NCBI GenBank assembly: GCA_046351415.1
Contig: JAXLYO010000001.1
Coordinates: forward strand, 620,001 to 684,000
Origin: JABFRG01 sp046351415
Lineage (GTDB): Bacteria > Myxococcota_A > Polyangia > Polyangiales > Polyangiaceae
Length of the DNA: 64,000 nucleotides
Direction of reading: 5' to 3'
A program made the position numbers and the translations under genes. The notes under the pieces are model-generated. The model worked only from the letters and a program-made list of their open reading frames with translations. It had not been told where the DNA came from and searched no databases. This document shows, one piece after another, positions 44,403-52,500 of the stretch. Every line of letters starts with the position of its first letter. Position 1 is the first letter of the stretch.

Positions 44403-45653
44403 TCAGGGAGTCCAGCGCAGAAGCTGACCCGGGTAGCCCGCCGGTTTGAAGAACGGATCGCCGGCCGTTCCGACATACAAGTTGCCCCCGTAGGAACGTA
44501 GCCGCGCAATGCGATCGAGATTCGACGCGAGTACCTGTGCTTGTCCCGGGAAGTGGTTCACCGCCATGTCCTTGCTGACACGAACGAGCACGCCGCTGCA
44601 GTTGTCACCGCGGGAGCCGTAGTAGAACGCGGACCCATCGAAGACGATGCCGGAACTGCGAGTGTAAGCATAGTTCTGACCGTTACCCTGCAGGCTTCCA
44701 AGAGCCACCGTGTTGTTCGCAATGCTGTAGATTCCGAACAATGCTGCGACAGAAGCCTGCTCCCCCCCCGGCGTGAGGTACAAAGAGTTTCCGTCGACGT
44801 GAATCGCCTCGATTTGGCCCACGATAGAAGACAAGTCGACGAGATCCGTGATCGCACCACCGTTTCTCGGCACCCGATGGAGCTTTGCATCCACCTGGCT
44901 ACTCCCATTGATGGCCGTTGTAAAATACACATCATTTCCGACGAGCGCCGCCGCCGTCACGATGCGATTCGAAAGCGTGGGGTACTCGGCGAGTAGGATC
45001 TCATTCGGGCTCGATTTCGTTCCCGCATGGACCAACCGAGAAGGGGCCTTGGTCTCGAAGTAGAAGACATCACCTTGATCGACCATCACTCGTCCGACGA
45101 TCTGAGAGGCGAAAGACGCGCTTCCACGAAGTGCGACAATCTGCTCATTGCTGCCCGGAATGTTGTACGAAGCGAGGGCGGCCGAGGAAAGAGCTCCCCC
45201 CGGACTCGTGTCGGTCGGCGCGATCGCCATCGCCGCAAAGGTGGGCAACGTCGCAGTGACACTGTACGCCTCCACCGGTCCCGAGCCACTGAGGGGAACT
45301 CCGATGAACGTCCACGGCGTCGAAAGAACGAACGCGCGACCACCGCCTGACGTGATGTCATTGACGTCGCGGATGTAGCCACTCTCGCGTCCCGTAACGG
45401 CGATGCTCGTCGTGCCGATCTCGCTTTTGGGAACGCACACGCTGATCTGGCGTTGCACGCCGGCGTCGCCGTTCACGCCGCTATCGGTCGTCGTGCCGCC
45501 GTCAACGGGCGGTGTGTTGCCTCCGTCGTTCGCGGGAGGATTCACCGTTCCACCATCGTTCTGGCCCGGTCCCTGGAGTTCCTGGGTCACATCACAGGCA
45601 AAGAGAGCAGCGAAGGCGAGCGCGAGTAGCGGCAAGGAAGTCGTACGTTTCAT
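44403..45653 (-). CDS. Lipoprotein with a predicted beta-propeller, controlled by an ECF-type promoter
   Basis: A 416-residue lipoprotein (leader ends FAALFAC). A long Gly/Asp/Asn/Pro linker (residues 25-70) is followed by a repeat-rich domain with blade-like segments ('VGNDVYFTTAINGSSQ', HVDGNSLYLTPGG, GIVFDGSAFYYGSRGDNC, SYGGNLYVGTAGD), suggesting a propeller. A ribosome site AGAGGAG precedes the ATG at 45653. Upstream (45706-45732) lies a promoter motif shared with the ECF sigma gene at 47126, so this is a likely target of that sigma factor. Confidence 0.8.
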   Translation of the reverse strand: MKRTTSLPLLALAFAALFACDVTQELQGPGQNDGGTVNPPANDGGNTPPVDGGTTTDSGVNGDAGVQRQISVCVPKSEIGTTSIAVTGRESGYIRDVNDITSGGGRAFVLSTPWTFIGVPLSGSGPVEAYSVTATLPTFAAMAIAPTDTSPGGALSSAALASYNIPGSNEQIVALRGSASFASQIVGRVMVDQGDVFYFETKAPSRLVHAGTKSSPNEILLAEYPTLSNRIVTAAALVGNDVYFTTAINGSSQVDAKLHRVPRNGGAITDLVDLSSIVGQIEAIHVDGNSLYLTPGGEQASVAALFGIYSIANNTVALGSLQGNGQNYAYTRSSGIVFDGSAFYYGSRGDNCSGVLVRVSKDMAVNHFPGQAQVLASNLDRIARLRSYGGNLYVGTAGDPFFKPAGYPGQLLRWTP

Positions 45654-45705
45654 GAAGGTCTCCTCTGGTGGCGCGAAGTCGCGCAATCCGTCTTGGTTAG
45701 AGGTC

Positions 45706-45732
45706 GTTTGCGTCGAAACATTCGATCCGTCA
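45706..45732 (-). promoter_or_regulatory. Candidate ECF-sigma promoter (target gene)
   Basis: On the minus strand, TGACGGATCG (45732-45723), ten bases, then CGCAAAC (45712-45706), preceded by a T-tract. The same elements with the same ten-base spacing stand before the ECF sigma gene (47177-47151). Located about 50 bases upstream of the lipoprotein start at 45653. Confidence 0.65.
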
Positions 45733-45795
45733 GAAAAAAAAAGAACTTCGCACAACCCGCTCGCGACGCAAGGGCGCGTTCGAACTCGCGCGGCT

Positions 45796-46575
45796 TCAGG
45801 GCTGAGGGGCAGCCGAAGGCATGGCGGCCCCCTGCAGGCTCATGGGGTAATCCTTCCGGAAGCGCGATGCGGCCTTTGCGGCTTCGTCCGTGCGGCCAAG
45901 CTGGCTGAGCGCCGACACCATCAGACCATCGCGCTCTTCGCGCAGCTGCCCCCCCGGAAAGCGACGCTTGTGTTGTTCGAGGAGCGCGAGGGCGCCCTCT
46001 TTGTCACCGCGCCGAAGTGCCACGCGTGCGGTCTCGAGGAGAAGACGCTCTGCCTCCGCGTCCTCCGCCGTCAGTCCTTTGGCGCTCGTCTTGGCCATCG
46101 CGCTCGGAGCTCCGCTCGGCGCAGGCAGTGTGCTCGGTACGACGGACGGCAAGTTGGCGACGTCGATCGAATCGATGACCGACGAAGCTTCCGTTGCGAG
46201 CGGCCTCGCGGGCGATACGGGATACACCGACGAGGAAGGGCTGGCGACGGGTGACGCGGGCGATCGCTCGAGAGCGACGCGAGACCCGAACCCTGCGCCG
46301 AAGCCGACTGCCAGGAGAACCGTTGCTTTGACCCACGCCGGAGCCGATTTCAGGAGGCCTGAGGTCAGAGAGCCCGCGTTGGTCTGCAAAGCACTCGGAG
46401 CAGTGGCGACCGCAGCTCCCGACAGCGCCAAACCGAGACTTACCGAGAGTCGGTCGCGCATCGCGTCTTTGCCTGCCTCGTCCAGGGGACGCGCAGCTTC
46501 CGCAGAGACGAAGCGCTGGAGGTCCAGCGGAATCCCCTCGTCAGGAACTTCGTTCACGTCGTGCCTGTCATTCAT
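45796..46575 (-). CDS. Putative anti-sigma factor, single-pass membrane protein
   Basis: 259 residues, coupled by ATGA to the ECF sigma gene. An acidic cytoplasmic N-terminus (to about residue 80) is followed by one membrane helix ('VKATVLLAVGFGAGFG'), a Ser/Pro/Ala-rich periplasmic linker and a C-terminal TPR-like region (ERLLLETARVALRRGDKEGA, then EERDGLMVSALSQLGR). No zinc-binding HxxxCxxC motif is seen, so it is not a classical ZAS anti-sigma. The assignment rests on position and topology. In the family such proteins hold the sigma factor at the membrane until a signal arrives. Confidence 0.68.
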   Translation of the reverse strand: MNDRHDVNEVPDEGIPLDLQRFVSAEAARPLDEAGKDAMRDRLSVSLGLALSGAAVATAPSALQTNAGSLTSGLLKSAPAWVKATVLLAVGFGAGFGSRVALERSPASPVASPSSSVYPVSPARPLATEASSVIDSIDVANLPSVVPSTLPAPSGAPSAMAKTSAKGLTAEDAEAERLLLETARVALRRGDKEGALALLEQHKRRFPGGQLREERDGLMVSALSQLGRTDEAAKAASRFRKDYPMSLQGAAMPSAAPQP

Positions 46576-47126
46576 GATGGGTTCGCTCCAGCACGAACAT
46601 CCGGCGCAAAACCTGCTCGCGTCAAAGAAGAGCGTAGCGCTTCGCGCGCCAATCGAAGCCGCGAATACGCGGTATTCAGCGGAACCTCGAGCGTCTCCGC
46701 CACGACGGGCATGGCCGTCCCGTCGAGGTCATGGAGTACGAAGACGGCGCGCTTGTCGTCGTCCAGCTGATCCATCGCGCGCGCGAGTGCATCGCGACAC
46801 TGGTGATCGTTCATGCTCTGTTCGGGCGATGCAGCTTCGGATGCGTGGCGATGAATGACCTCGTCCTCGGCGGCGTGTTCGAGCTTGTAGCCATGCTTGC
46901 GCTTCACGCCGAGCGCCACTCGATAGGCGATACCGAATAGCCAGGGGCGCAGGGGTCTCATCGCATCGAACTCGGGGAGCTTCTTGTGAACGAGGAGAAA
47001 GACATCGTGGACCACGTCGGGCACGTCGGCCTGTCGAATGCCCAACCGGACGACCGAGTTTCGTACATAGCCGTATTCACTCTCGAAAATGGTCCGGAAG
47101 GCCGGCGCTTCGATGCCGGGATTCAT
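46572..47126 (-). CDS. ECF-type RNA polymerase sigma factor
   Basis: A 184-residue group 4 sigma factor. Region 2 is shown by 'ADVPDVVHDVFLLVHKKL' and LRPWLFGIAYRVALGVKRK, region 4 by AMDQLDDDKRAVFVLHDLDG and 'VAETLEVPLNTAYSRLRLAR', which binds the -35 element. No extra domains. It overlaps the anti-sigma gene by ATGA. The motif upstream at 47151-47177 recurs before the lipoprotein gene at 45653, pointing to autoregulation. Confidence 0.92.
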   Translation of the reverse strand: MNPGIEAPAFRTIFESEYGYVRNSVVRLGIRQADVPDVVHDVFLLVHKKLPEFDAMRPLRPWLFGIAYRVALGVKRKHGYKLEHAAEDEVIHRHASEAASPEQSMNDHQCRDALARAMDQLDDDKRAVFVLHDLDGTAMPVVAETLEVPLNTAYSRLRLAREALRSSLTRAGFAPDVRAGANPS

Positions 47127-47150
47127 GGCAGAAGATGCGTCTCTCGAGGT

Positions 47151-47177
47151 GTTTGCGGCATCCAGCGCGATCCGTCA
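47151..47177 (-). promoter_or_regulatory. Candidate autoregulated ECF-sigma promoter
   Basis: On the minus strand, TGACGGATCG (47177-47168), ten bases, then CGCAAAC (47157-47151), preceded by a T-tract that lies in the end of the upstream gene; the first three bases are that gene's stop codon. It sits 24 bases upstream of the sigma gene ATG and matches 45706-45732 in sequence and spacing. Confidence 0.65.
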
Positions 47178-48212
47178 AAAAAAAGAAACGGTCGCTCGGA
47201 GACCTGCCTCCAGCGTCGCCGGCGCGGTACTCCAGACCTCGACACCGCGAAAGGTGACGCGTGTCCGCGTTAGCACGACGTCGGCTCCGAGGTATGGCTC
47301 GAGGCCGAACGGCGAAGGCTGCGTCGCGCTTCCGAACGGACGAAATCGGTACGCGGCGAGGATGCCGGCCGATGAGAAGAACGTCGTCTTCTTGTCGGGG
47401 GTGTCCACCCCTTCCGCGGCCCCCTGGAAGGCCCCGAGAAACACGCGACCACACAACGACAATTCCGAGACGCGCGCGCAGAGGAGCGGCGACATCCCCA
47501 TCACCCCCGTTCGCACGACTCCGGTATTCACGGCGGTCGTGTTGGGTAGCGATGCGGAGGCCTCGACCCCAGCTGCAAAGGCGCCGTGTTCCAGCACGAT
47601 GCCGAGCGACCCGCCAAAGGCAACCGATGCATAGGGGCCGAAAGCTCCACCGTGGGCCCCGACGAAGAGGGTCGGAACCCATGGCGCCCCACGAGGGGGG
47701 GCGGCGACGGGAGGTGGTGGAGGAGGCGCCGAGACTTGTGTCGGGGGCGGAGGCGGAGGGGGCGCGATCGGCGGGGGCGGCGGTGCGGTAGAGTGCTCGC
47801 CTGGCTCCCTGGGGGCATGGGCCTCGTCGGGATCGATGGCCACTGCCATGGCAAATGCCGTACTCGCCGCGAGGTCGGCACACGTATTCGCTTCGAGCTC
47901 CCTCACGCCGAGCAGCTTGCCATTGCCGTCGCGGAGCTCGATGCGGGTGCGGAACTTCGCCGCAGACTTGCGAATGCGAGTCACGATCGTCCGCTTCGCA
48001 GACGGGGCGAAGGGGTCGTATCCAAGACGCGCAGCGATCATCGCGCGAAGGCCGGCTTCGTCCGGGCACCCTTCCGCATCGTCTTCCGTGGCGTAGTCGA
48101 GAACGAGTGGCGGCGGGCGCTCGGCGGCGAGAGCCATCCGGGGTGCTGCCACGACCGCGAGCGCTGCCGTAAGGACGGAGACGGAGAGCGCGCTCGTTCG
48201 AAGGGAAGTCAT
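47175..48212 (-). CDS. Predicted outer-membrane or periplasmic protein with a poly-proline linker
   Basis: 345 residues with a signal peptide ending near MALAAE. Residues 30-125 form a small domain with two cysteines (EGCPDE, NTCADL). A proline-rich linker (runs of five to seven Pro, about 140-170) leads to a C-terminal part of alternating amphipathic strands ending in 'LEAGLRATVSFF', with Phe last as in outer-membrane barrels. It precedes the sigma gene and may belong to the same envelope-sensing unit. The ATG at 48212 is preferred to a TTG two codons earlier. Confidence 0.72.
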   Translation of the reverse strand: MTSLRTSALSVSVLTAALAVVAAPRMALAAERPPPLVLDYATEDDAEGCPDEAGLRAMIAARLGYDPFAPSAKRTIVTRIRKSAAKFRTRIELRDGNGKLLGVRELEANTCADLAASTAFAMAVAIDPDEAHAPREPGEHSTAPPPPPIAPPPPPPPTQVSAPPPPPPVAAPPRGAPWVPTLFVGAHGGAFGPYASVAFGGSLGIVLEHGAFAAGVEASASLPNTTAVNTGVVRTGVMGMSPLLCARVSELSLCGRVFLGAFQGAAEGVDTPDKKTTFFSSAGILAAYRFRPFGSATQPSPFGLEPYLGADVVLTRTRVTFRGVEVWSTAPATLEAGLRATVSFF

Positions 48213-48241
48213 GACCAACGCGGCCAGACTACAACGCGTTG

Positions 48242-48700
48242 TCAGCGAGCGGCGAGTTTTCCCGGAGGCGACGTTTCACGAAGTGCTCTCGAAACGACAT
48301 TCACGAGATCATCTCCGTTCAGAGGCTTCAGCAAGATGGCCGCAACTCCAAGAGTACTTGCTTCCTTCCACTCGGCCGCGCCTCCAGACCCCGTCACGAT
48401 GACGATGGGCAAGTCGCGTCCTCGCCGCGTGGCGCGGACCTTTCGCGTCCACTCGAGACCGGACAGCGCAGGCATTTGCAGGTCTGCGACAATCACGGAA
48501 TAGTTCTCCACGTCGACGGCCAGCAGTGCTTCGTGGGGGTCTTCGATCACATCGACGCGAGCATGGCGGAAGCGCTTCTTCAGAAGCGACGACACGATGG
48601 CAGCCCAGTCTCGATCGTCGTCGAGAACGAGGATTCGTTCGGGATCACGGCTTAGGCTCGTCAATCGCTGGGGACCGCGCGCTGGCGGTCGCCGGAACAC
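48242..48700 (-). CDS. Receiver-only response regulator
   Basis: A single CheY-like receiver of about 140 residues. The acidic pocket is ILVLDDDRDW, the phospho-acceptor Asp is in VIVADLQMP, Thr in IVIVTGSG and the conserved Lys in ILLKPLN. There is no output domain, so it works through protein contacts. The partner kinase is not in the window. Start unclear: GTG at 48700 or TTG at 48664. Confidence 0.85.
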   Translation of the reverse strand: MFRRPPARGPQRLTSLSRDPERILVLDDDRDWAAIVSSLLKKRFRHARVDVIEDPHEALLAVDVENYSVIVADLQMPALSGLEWTRKVRATRRGRDLPIVIVTGSGGAAEWKEASTLGVAAILLKPLNGDDLVNVVSRALRETSPPGKLAAR

Positions 48701-48786
48701 TCGCGAGCGCCGGCATCGTTCTCTTGTTGCGACTCTTGCCCCCCACGTGAGCGCCTGGCTGCTTCCAACCAGCGTTCAGAAAACGT

Positions 48787-49899
48787 CTACTCCCTGACGG
48801 TGCAGGAGACGCCGTAGAGCGCGCGAACCATGAATACGTCGAGGTCGTCGACGACACCATCGTGATTGAGGTCGCCGGCGCGATCTTTGCGGTCGACGAG
48901 AGTGGCATCTGCCTGGTCTACTTTGCGATCGCCATTCGCGTCGCCGGGACATGCGCCGAGCTTTTCGTTCCGGAGTCGGTTCACGAAGCCTTTGCGGTCG
49001 CGAAAGTAGTTCGCGTCGATGGTCCCGTAGTCAGCCATCGACGAGGCCACCTTGGGCCAGCCCACTTGTTCGGCGATGGCGTACGACTGACGCGCGTATT
49101 TGATGCGCTCGGCGCGATCCGCGAAGTTCTTGAACTTGAACGATGTGTCCGAAGGAAAGTACGCAAAGTGCACGACAGGGCTGACGAACGCCTTCTGTAG
49201 AATGCGATTGACGATGTCAGGCCCTACGTCGAGTCGCTGAACGATGTTCTGCATGGCCTTCGACATCGCGTCAGAGACGGTCGAATACTGCTCCCAGTCG
49301 AGTGCGAGGTTGTAGAGGTCACGACGTTCGGTCACGCTGAATGGGCCTACCGTGGAGGGCTGCGTGCTCTTCCGTAGCGGATCGAGGAGGACAGCGGGAA
49401 CGAGATCGGTTGCGTGTGGACGGGCGCCATGCAGACGCGCGAAGTGGAAGTTCGTGTACGTGTCGACGAAGACGAGGCGGTTCGTCTCGAGGAGGACCTT
49501 TCGGAACTTCTCCGTCGTCGCCACGATCTCTTCGAGGGCGGACACGTTCGTGAGCCCGAGGTCTTGAGCCCAGTCCGTTGCTCGCTGCGTCTGCGCGAGG
49601 AAGCGGTGCCCCCAGAGCGCTCCGTGCAGTGCCACCTCGGGGAATGCATGGCGCCCGCCAGATGTCTCGTAGAGCTCGTGCAAGAAAAGCGCACGTGTCG
49701 GCGCATCTTCTGGCCTTCCGGCGAGCATCAAGGCATGGGCGCGAATCACCGCGTAATCGGCAGCGACATTGCGTCCCGTGAGGTCGTCCGAGTCGGTTTC
49801 CGCGTCACTGCAGGCTGGGAGCGCGGAAGAACTGGCGAGAAGGATTGCGCTCACGAGAGCGCCACGAAAGAAGCGCGTTCCAAGTGTCGATAGCGGCAC
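48787..49899 (-). CDS. Lipoprotein with a C-terminal type I dockerin-like domain
   Basis: A 370-residue lipoprotein (leader ends SSALPAC). A helical domain of about 280 residues with no family I recognise is followed by two calcium-loop repeats typical of type I dockerins, GDANGDRKVDQADATLV and GDLNHDGVVDDLDVFMV (about residues 320-360). In cellulosomes dockerins bind cohesins; outside them they serve as generic anchoring modules. No cohesin is in the window. The start is GTG, with TAAAAG six bases before it. Confidence 0.8.
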   Translation of the reverse strand: MPLSTLGTRFFRGALVSAILLASSSALPACSDAETDSDDLTGRNVAADYAVIRAHALMLAGRPEDAPTRALFLHELYETSGGRHAFPEVALHGALWGHRFLAQTQRATDWAQDLGLTNVSALEEIVATTEKFRKVLLETNRLVFVDTYTNFHFARLHGARPHATDLVPAVLLDPLRKSTQPSTVGPFSVTERRDLYNLALDWEQYSTVSDAMSKAMQNIVQRLDVGPDIVNRILQKAFVSPVVHFAYFPSDTSFKFKNFADRAERIKYARQSYAIAEQVGWPKVASSMADYGTIDANYFRDRKGFVNRLRNEKLGACPGDANGDRKVDQADATLVDRKDRAGDLNHDGVVDDLDVFMVRALYGVSCTVRE

Positions 49900-49948
49900 T
49901 CTGCCCTTTTAGATCGGCTCCCATCGATAGTTCAAGTCGTGGCACCTC

Positions 49949-50620
49949 TTATGAGGTGGCTTTTCCCCTTCCTGCCAGGGGCGCAGCGGTCAGCCCTGGG
50001 CTCGCTCCTTCGAAGAACATGGTCGAAAGCAGCGTGACGTACCTTTCGACCGCAGTCGCGGTGGCAGGCAGACGGCCGCTCGTGAGGAGCGTCGCTATCC
50101 CGTGGACGAAAGCCCAAGCGCCGAGCGCAAGCTCTCTTGGCCGCAGATCACGCCTGACTGCCCCGGCGCTCTGCGCTGATTCGATGCTCGCCTCGAGGAG
50201 ACGATAGCTCGCGCTCCCCTTCGCCCTTCCTTGCTCCGCATCCGGAACCGGCGCCGTCAGTACGAGACGAAACAGCGTTGGCTGTTCGAAGGCGAAGCGA
50301 ATGTAGGCCTCGCCCAGCGCGCGCACACGACCGCGAGGGTCTTCCGATGCCGCAAGCAGCGCAGCGCGCTCCGCGGCCGCGAGACGCGAGAGCCCCTCAT
50401 CCGTGAGCGCTGCCCGAAGGTCGGCTTTGCTCGCGAAGTGACGATACGGAGCGTTGTGCGTGACGCCCGCCTGACGGGCGAGCTCCCGCAACGTGAAGTC
50501 GAGGTCCCCCCGCCGCTCGAACAACGAAAGGGCAGCGTCGAGGAGAGCCTGACGGAGGTTGCCGTGATGGTAGGCCCGTGGCTCCGACCTAGCGGCTCGT
50601 TTCCGCGCATTTTCGCCCAT
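49949..50620 (-). CDS. TetR-family transcriptional regulator
   Basis: A 223-residue regulator. The HTH is 'FTLRELARQAGVTHNAPYRHF' (about residues 38-58) after the TetR helix 'HGNLRQALLDAALSLFER'; the C-terminal ligand domain resembles TetR_C 'WHG' type. The ATG at 50620 is used. It diverges from the CrtI/RetSat-like oxidoreductase gene, and the 97-base gap holds a dyad that is a good operator candidate, so it probably represses both. Confidence 0.9.
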   Translation of the reverse strand: MGENARKRAARSEPRAYHHGNLRQALLDAALSLFERRGDLDFTLRELARQAGVTHNAPYRHFASKADLRAALTDEGLSRLAAAERAALLAASEDPRGRVRALGEAYIRFAFEQPTLFRLVLTAPVPDAEQGRAKGSASYRLLEASIESAQSAGAVRRDLRPRELALGAWAFVHGIATLLTSGRLPATATAVERYVTLLSTMFFEGASPGLTAAPLAGRGKATS

Positions 50621-50638
50621 GAACCGAAGCTTTGCACG

Positions 50639-50661
50639 AAATGTGGACAAGAGCCACATTT
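50639..50661. promoter_or_regulatory. Candidate TetR operator
   Basis: AAATGTGG and CCACATTT form a perfect eight-base dyad around seven bases. A second dyad GGACAA/TTGTCC overlaps it. The site lies between the divergent TetR gene (start 50620) and the oxidoreductase gene (start 50718). Confidence 0.6.
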
Positions 50662-50717
50662 GTCCTTGCGGAATCGTCTTCGGTCGGTCAGAACGAGCAA
50701 AGTCTCAAGAGGTCCAC

Positions 50718-52406
50718 ATGCCGCACATCGAGCAAGAGTCACTGCCCAAGGAAAGCTCCCCCAACAAGCGACGTGCGCATGGGAAGGTACCGGACCGCGT
50801 CGACGTCGCCATCATCGGCAGCGGGCTCGGGGGTCTCGTTGCCGCAGGGTATCTCGCGCAGCAAGGTCTCTCCGTCTCGGTCTTCGAGGCGCACTACACA
50901 GCCGGCGGCTGCGCTACGCAGTTCTCGCGTGGGCCGAGAAGCGCGCGCTGGAACTTCGACGTCGGACTCCACTACGTAGGAGACTGCGTCGACGGAATGA
51001 TCCCGCGAATTCTCGGTGACCTCTCGGCAGACGTCGCTTGGAACGAAATGGATCCCGCCGGTTTCGACACACTCGTCTTTCCGGACTTTCGTTTCCGCAT
51101 TCCTGCGAACTTGGAGGTGTATCGAGACCGGCTCGTTCAGATGTTCCCGCACGAACGGCGGGGCATCGACCGCTACGTTAGGCTCGTGCGCGCCGTCATG
51201 AAGGTGGCGCGGCTCATGGAGACGCACGAGGGGCGTCGCCCCGGCCTGGTCGACTTGGCGAAGGTGGCGTTCGACGCGATCCATCTCGTTCGACGACAAA
51301 ACGCGACGATTGGTGACGTGTTGGAGGACCTCGTCCGCGATCCCAAACTGAAAGCGGTCATGCTCGGCCAGAGTGGCGACTACGGTCTTCCCCCTTCGCA
51401 GGTGAGCGCGATGCTCCACATGGGGCTCGCGGGCCACTACTTCCGCGGTGCCTACTACCCCAAGGGCGGCGGCCAAGTGCTCGCGGACCGCATCGGCGAG
51501 CGCATCGAAGCGCTCGGCGGTTCGATTCATCTTCGAACACCCGTCGAACGAATCCTCGTCGAAGGAGGGCGAGCGGTCGGCTTGCGCCTCGCCCCCAAGG
51601 CCGGTGAACCGGCCCGCGACGTTCGCGCCGACGTAGTGCTATCGAACGCAGACTTGAAGCGGACGCTCTGCGAACTCGTCGGTCCCGATCACTTGCCTTC
51701 CGGAACGATCGTGAAGGCCGAGAACTACCAGATGGCTGCAGCGCTTTTCATGACCTTCCTCGGTCTCGAAGGCGATGGACGCGAGCTCGGCATGTCGAAC
51801 TCCAACGTTTGGCAGTTCGACGGCTACGACGTCGAAGGCTTCTACCGCGAAGGCGACAAGGGCCATGGCCCCATCGGGGTAAGCGGTTGCTACATCACGA
51901 GCGCGTCCCTGAAGGACCCCGAAAACCCGCTGCATCACGCACCATTCGGACACACGAGTGTCGAGGTCATGGCCATCGTTCCTTCATCGCCCGCGCGCTG
52001 GGGAGCGGAGGGCAATGTCTACGGGTGGGAGTACAAACATGGCGCAACGTACCTTGCGCGCAAACGAGAGCTCGAAGATGCGCTCATCGATCGAATGGAC
52101 GGCGTGTTCGCGGGTTCGAAGACGCGCGTCGTGTTTCGAGAAAGTGCGTCGCCCATGAGCCACGGACGTTACACGGGAGCCTCGGACGGCACGGGTTACG
52201 GGCTCGCCTGCACGCCCGCGCAATTCATGAAGGGTCGCCCCGGTTACCGGGGTCCCCTTCCGGGCCTCTACCTCGCGGGAGCATCGACGCGAGCTGGGCA
52301 TGGGATCGTGGGTGCCATGATGGGTGGGCGCGCAGCAGCCAAACGCATTCTCTCGGACGTGGCAGCAGGAAAGGTCCAGGCGCGCGTCGCGCAGAGAGCG
52401 AACTGA
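50718..52406 (+). CDS. CrtI/RetSat-type FAD-dependent oxidoreductase
   Basis: A 562-residue flavoprotein. The dinucleotide-binding fold is VAIIGSGLGGLVAAGYLAQQ with the following acidic strand end VFEAHYTAGGCATQF; 'YYPKGGGQVLADRIGERIE' and the C-terminal GLYLAGASTRAGHGIVGAM complete the phytoene-desaturase/retinol-saturase pattern. The reaction would be desaturation or saturation of a polyene chain; the substrate is unknown, and no carotenoid genes are in the window. ATG at 50718 with ribosome site AAGAGG; the upstream frame crosses the operator. Probably controlled by the divergent TetR gene. Confidence 0.87.
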   Translation: MPHIEQESLPKESSPNKRRAHGKVPDRVDVAIIGSGLGGLVAAGYLAQQGLSVSVFEAHYTAGGCATQFSRGPRSARWNFDVGLHYVGDCVDGMIPRILGDLSADVAWNEMDPAGFDTLVFPDFRFRIPANLEVYRDRLVQMFPHERRGIDRYVRLVRAVMKVARLMETHEGRRPGLVDLAKVAFDAIHLVRRQNATIGDVLEDLVRDPKLKAVMLGQSGDYGLPPSQVSAMLHMGLAGHYFRGAYYPKGGGQVLADRIGERIEALGGSIHLRTPVERILVEGGRAVGLRLAPKAGEPARDVRADVVLSNADLKRTLCELVGPDHLPSGTIVKAENYQMAAALFMTFLGLEGDGRELGMSNSNVWQFDGYDVEGFYREGDKGHGPIGVSGCYITSASLKDPENPLHHAPFGHTSVEVMAIVPSSPARWGAEGNVYGWEYKHGATYLARKRELEDALIDRMDGVFAGSKTRVVFRESASPMSHGRYTGASDGTGYGLACTPAQFMKGRPGYRGPLPGLYLAGASTRAGHGIVGAMMGGRAAAKRILSDVAAGKVQARVAQRAN

Positions 52407-52500
52407 CGCGTTTGACCTCCACGCCCCTCGCTCGTAAGACGTGCATCTCGTGAAGCCCGTACAGCTCGGCGCGCTCCAGGCCGCGCTCGAATGAGCTCGC

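Noticed and set aside
45733..45743. A-run as a terminator for the upstream gene
   Set aside because: No stable hairpin precedes it in either direction; it fits better as the T-tract of the ECF-type promoter on the minus strand.
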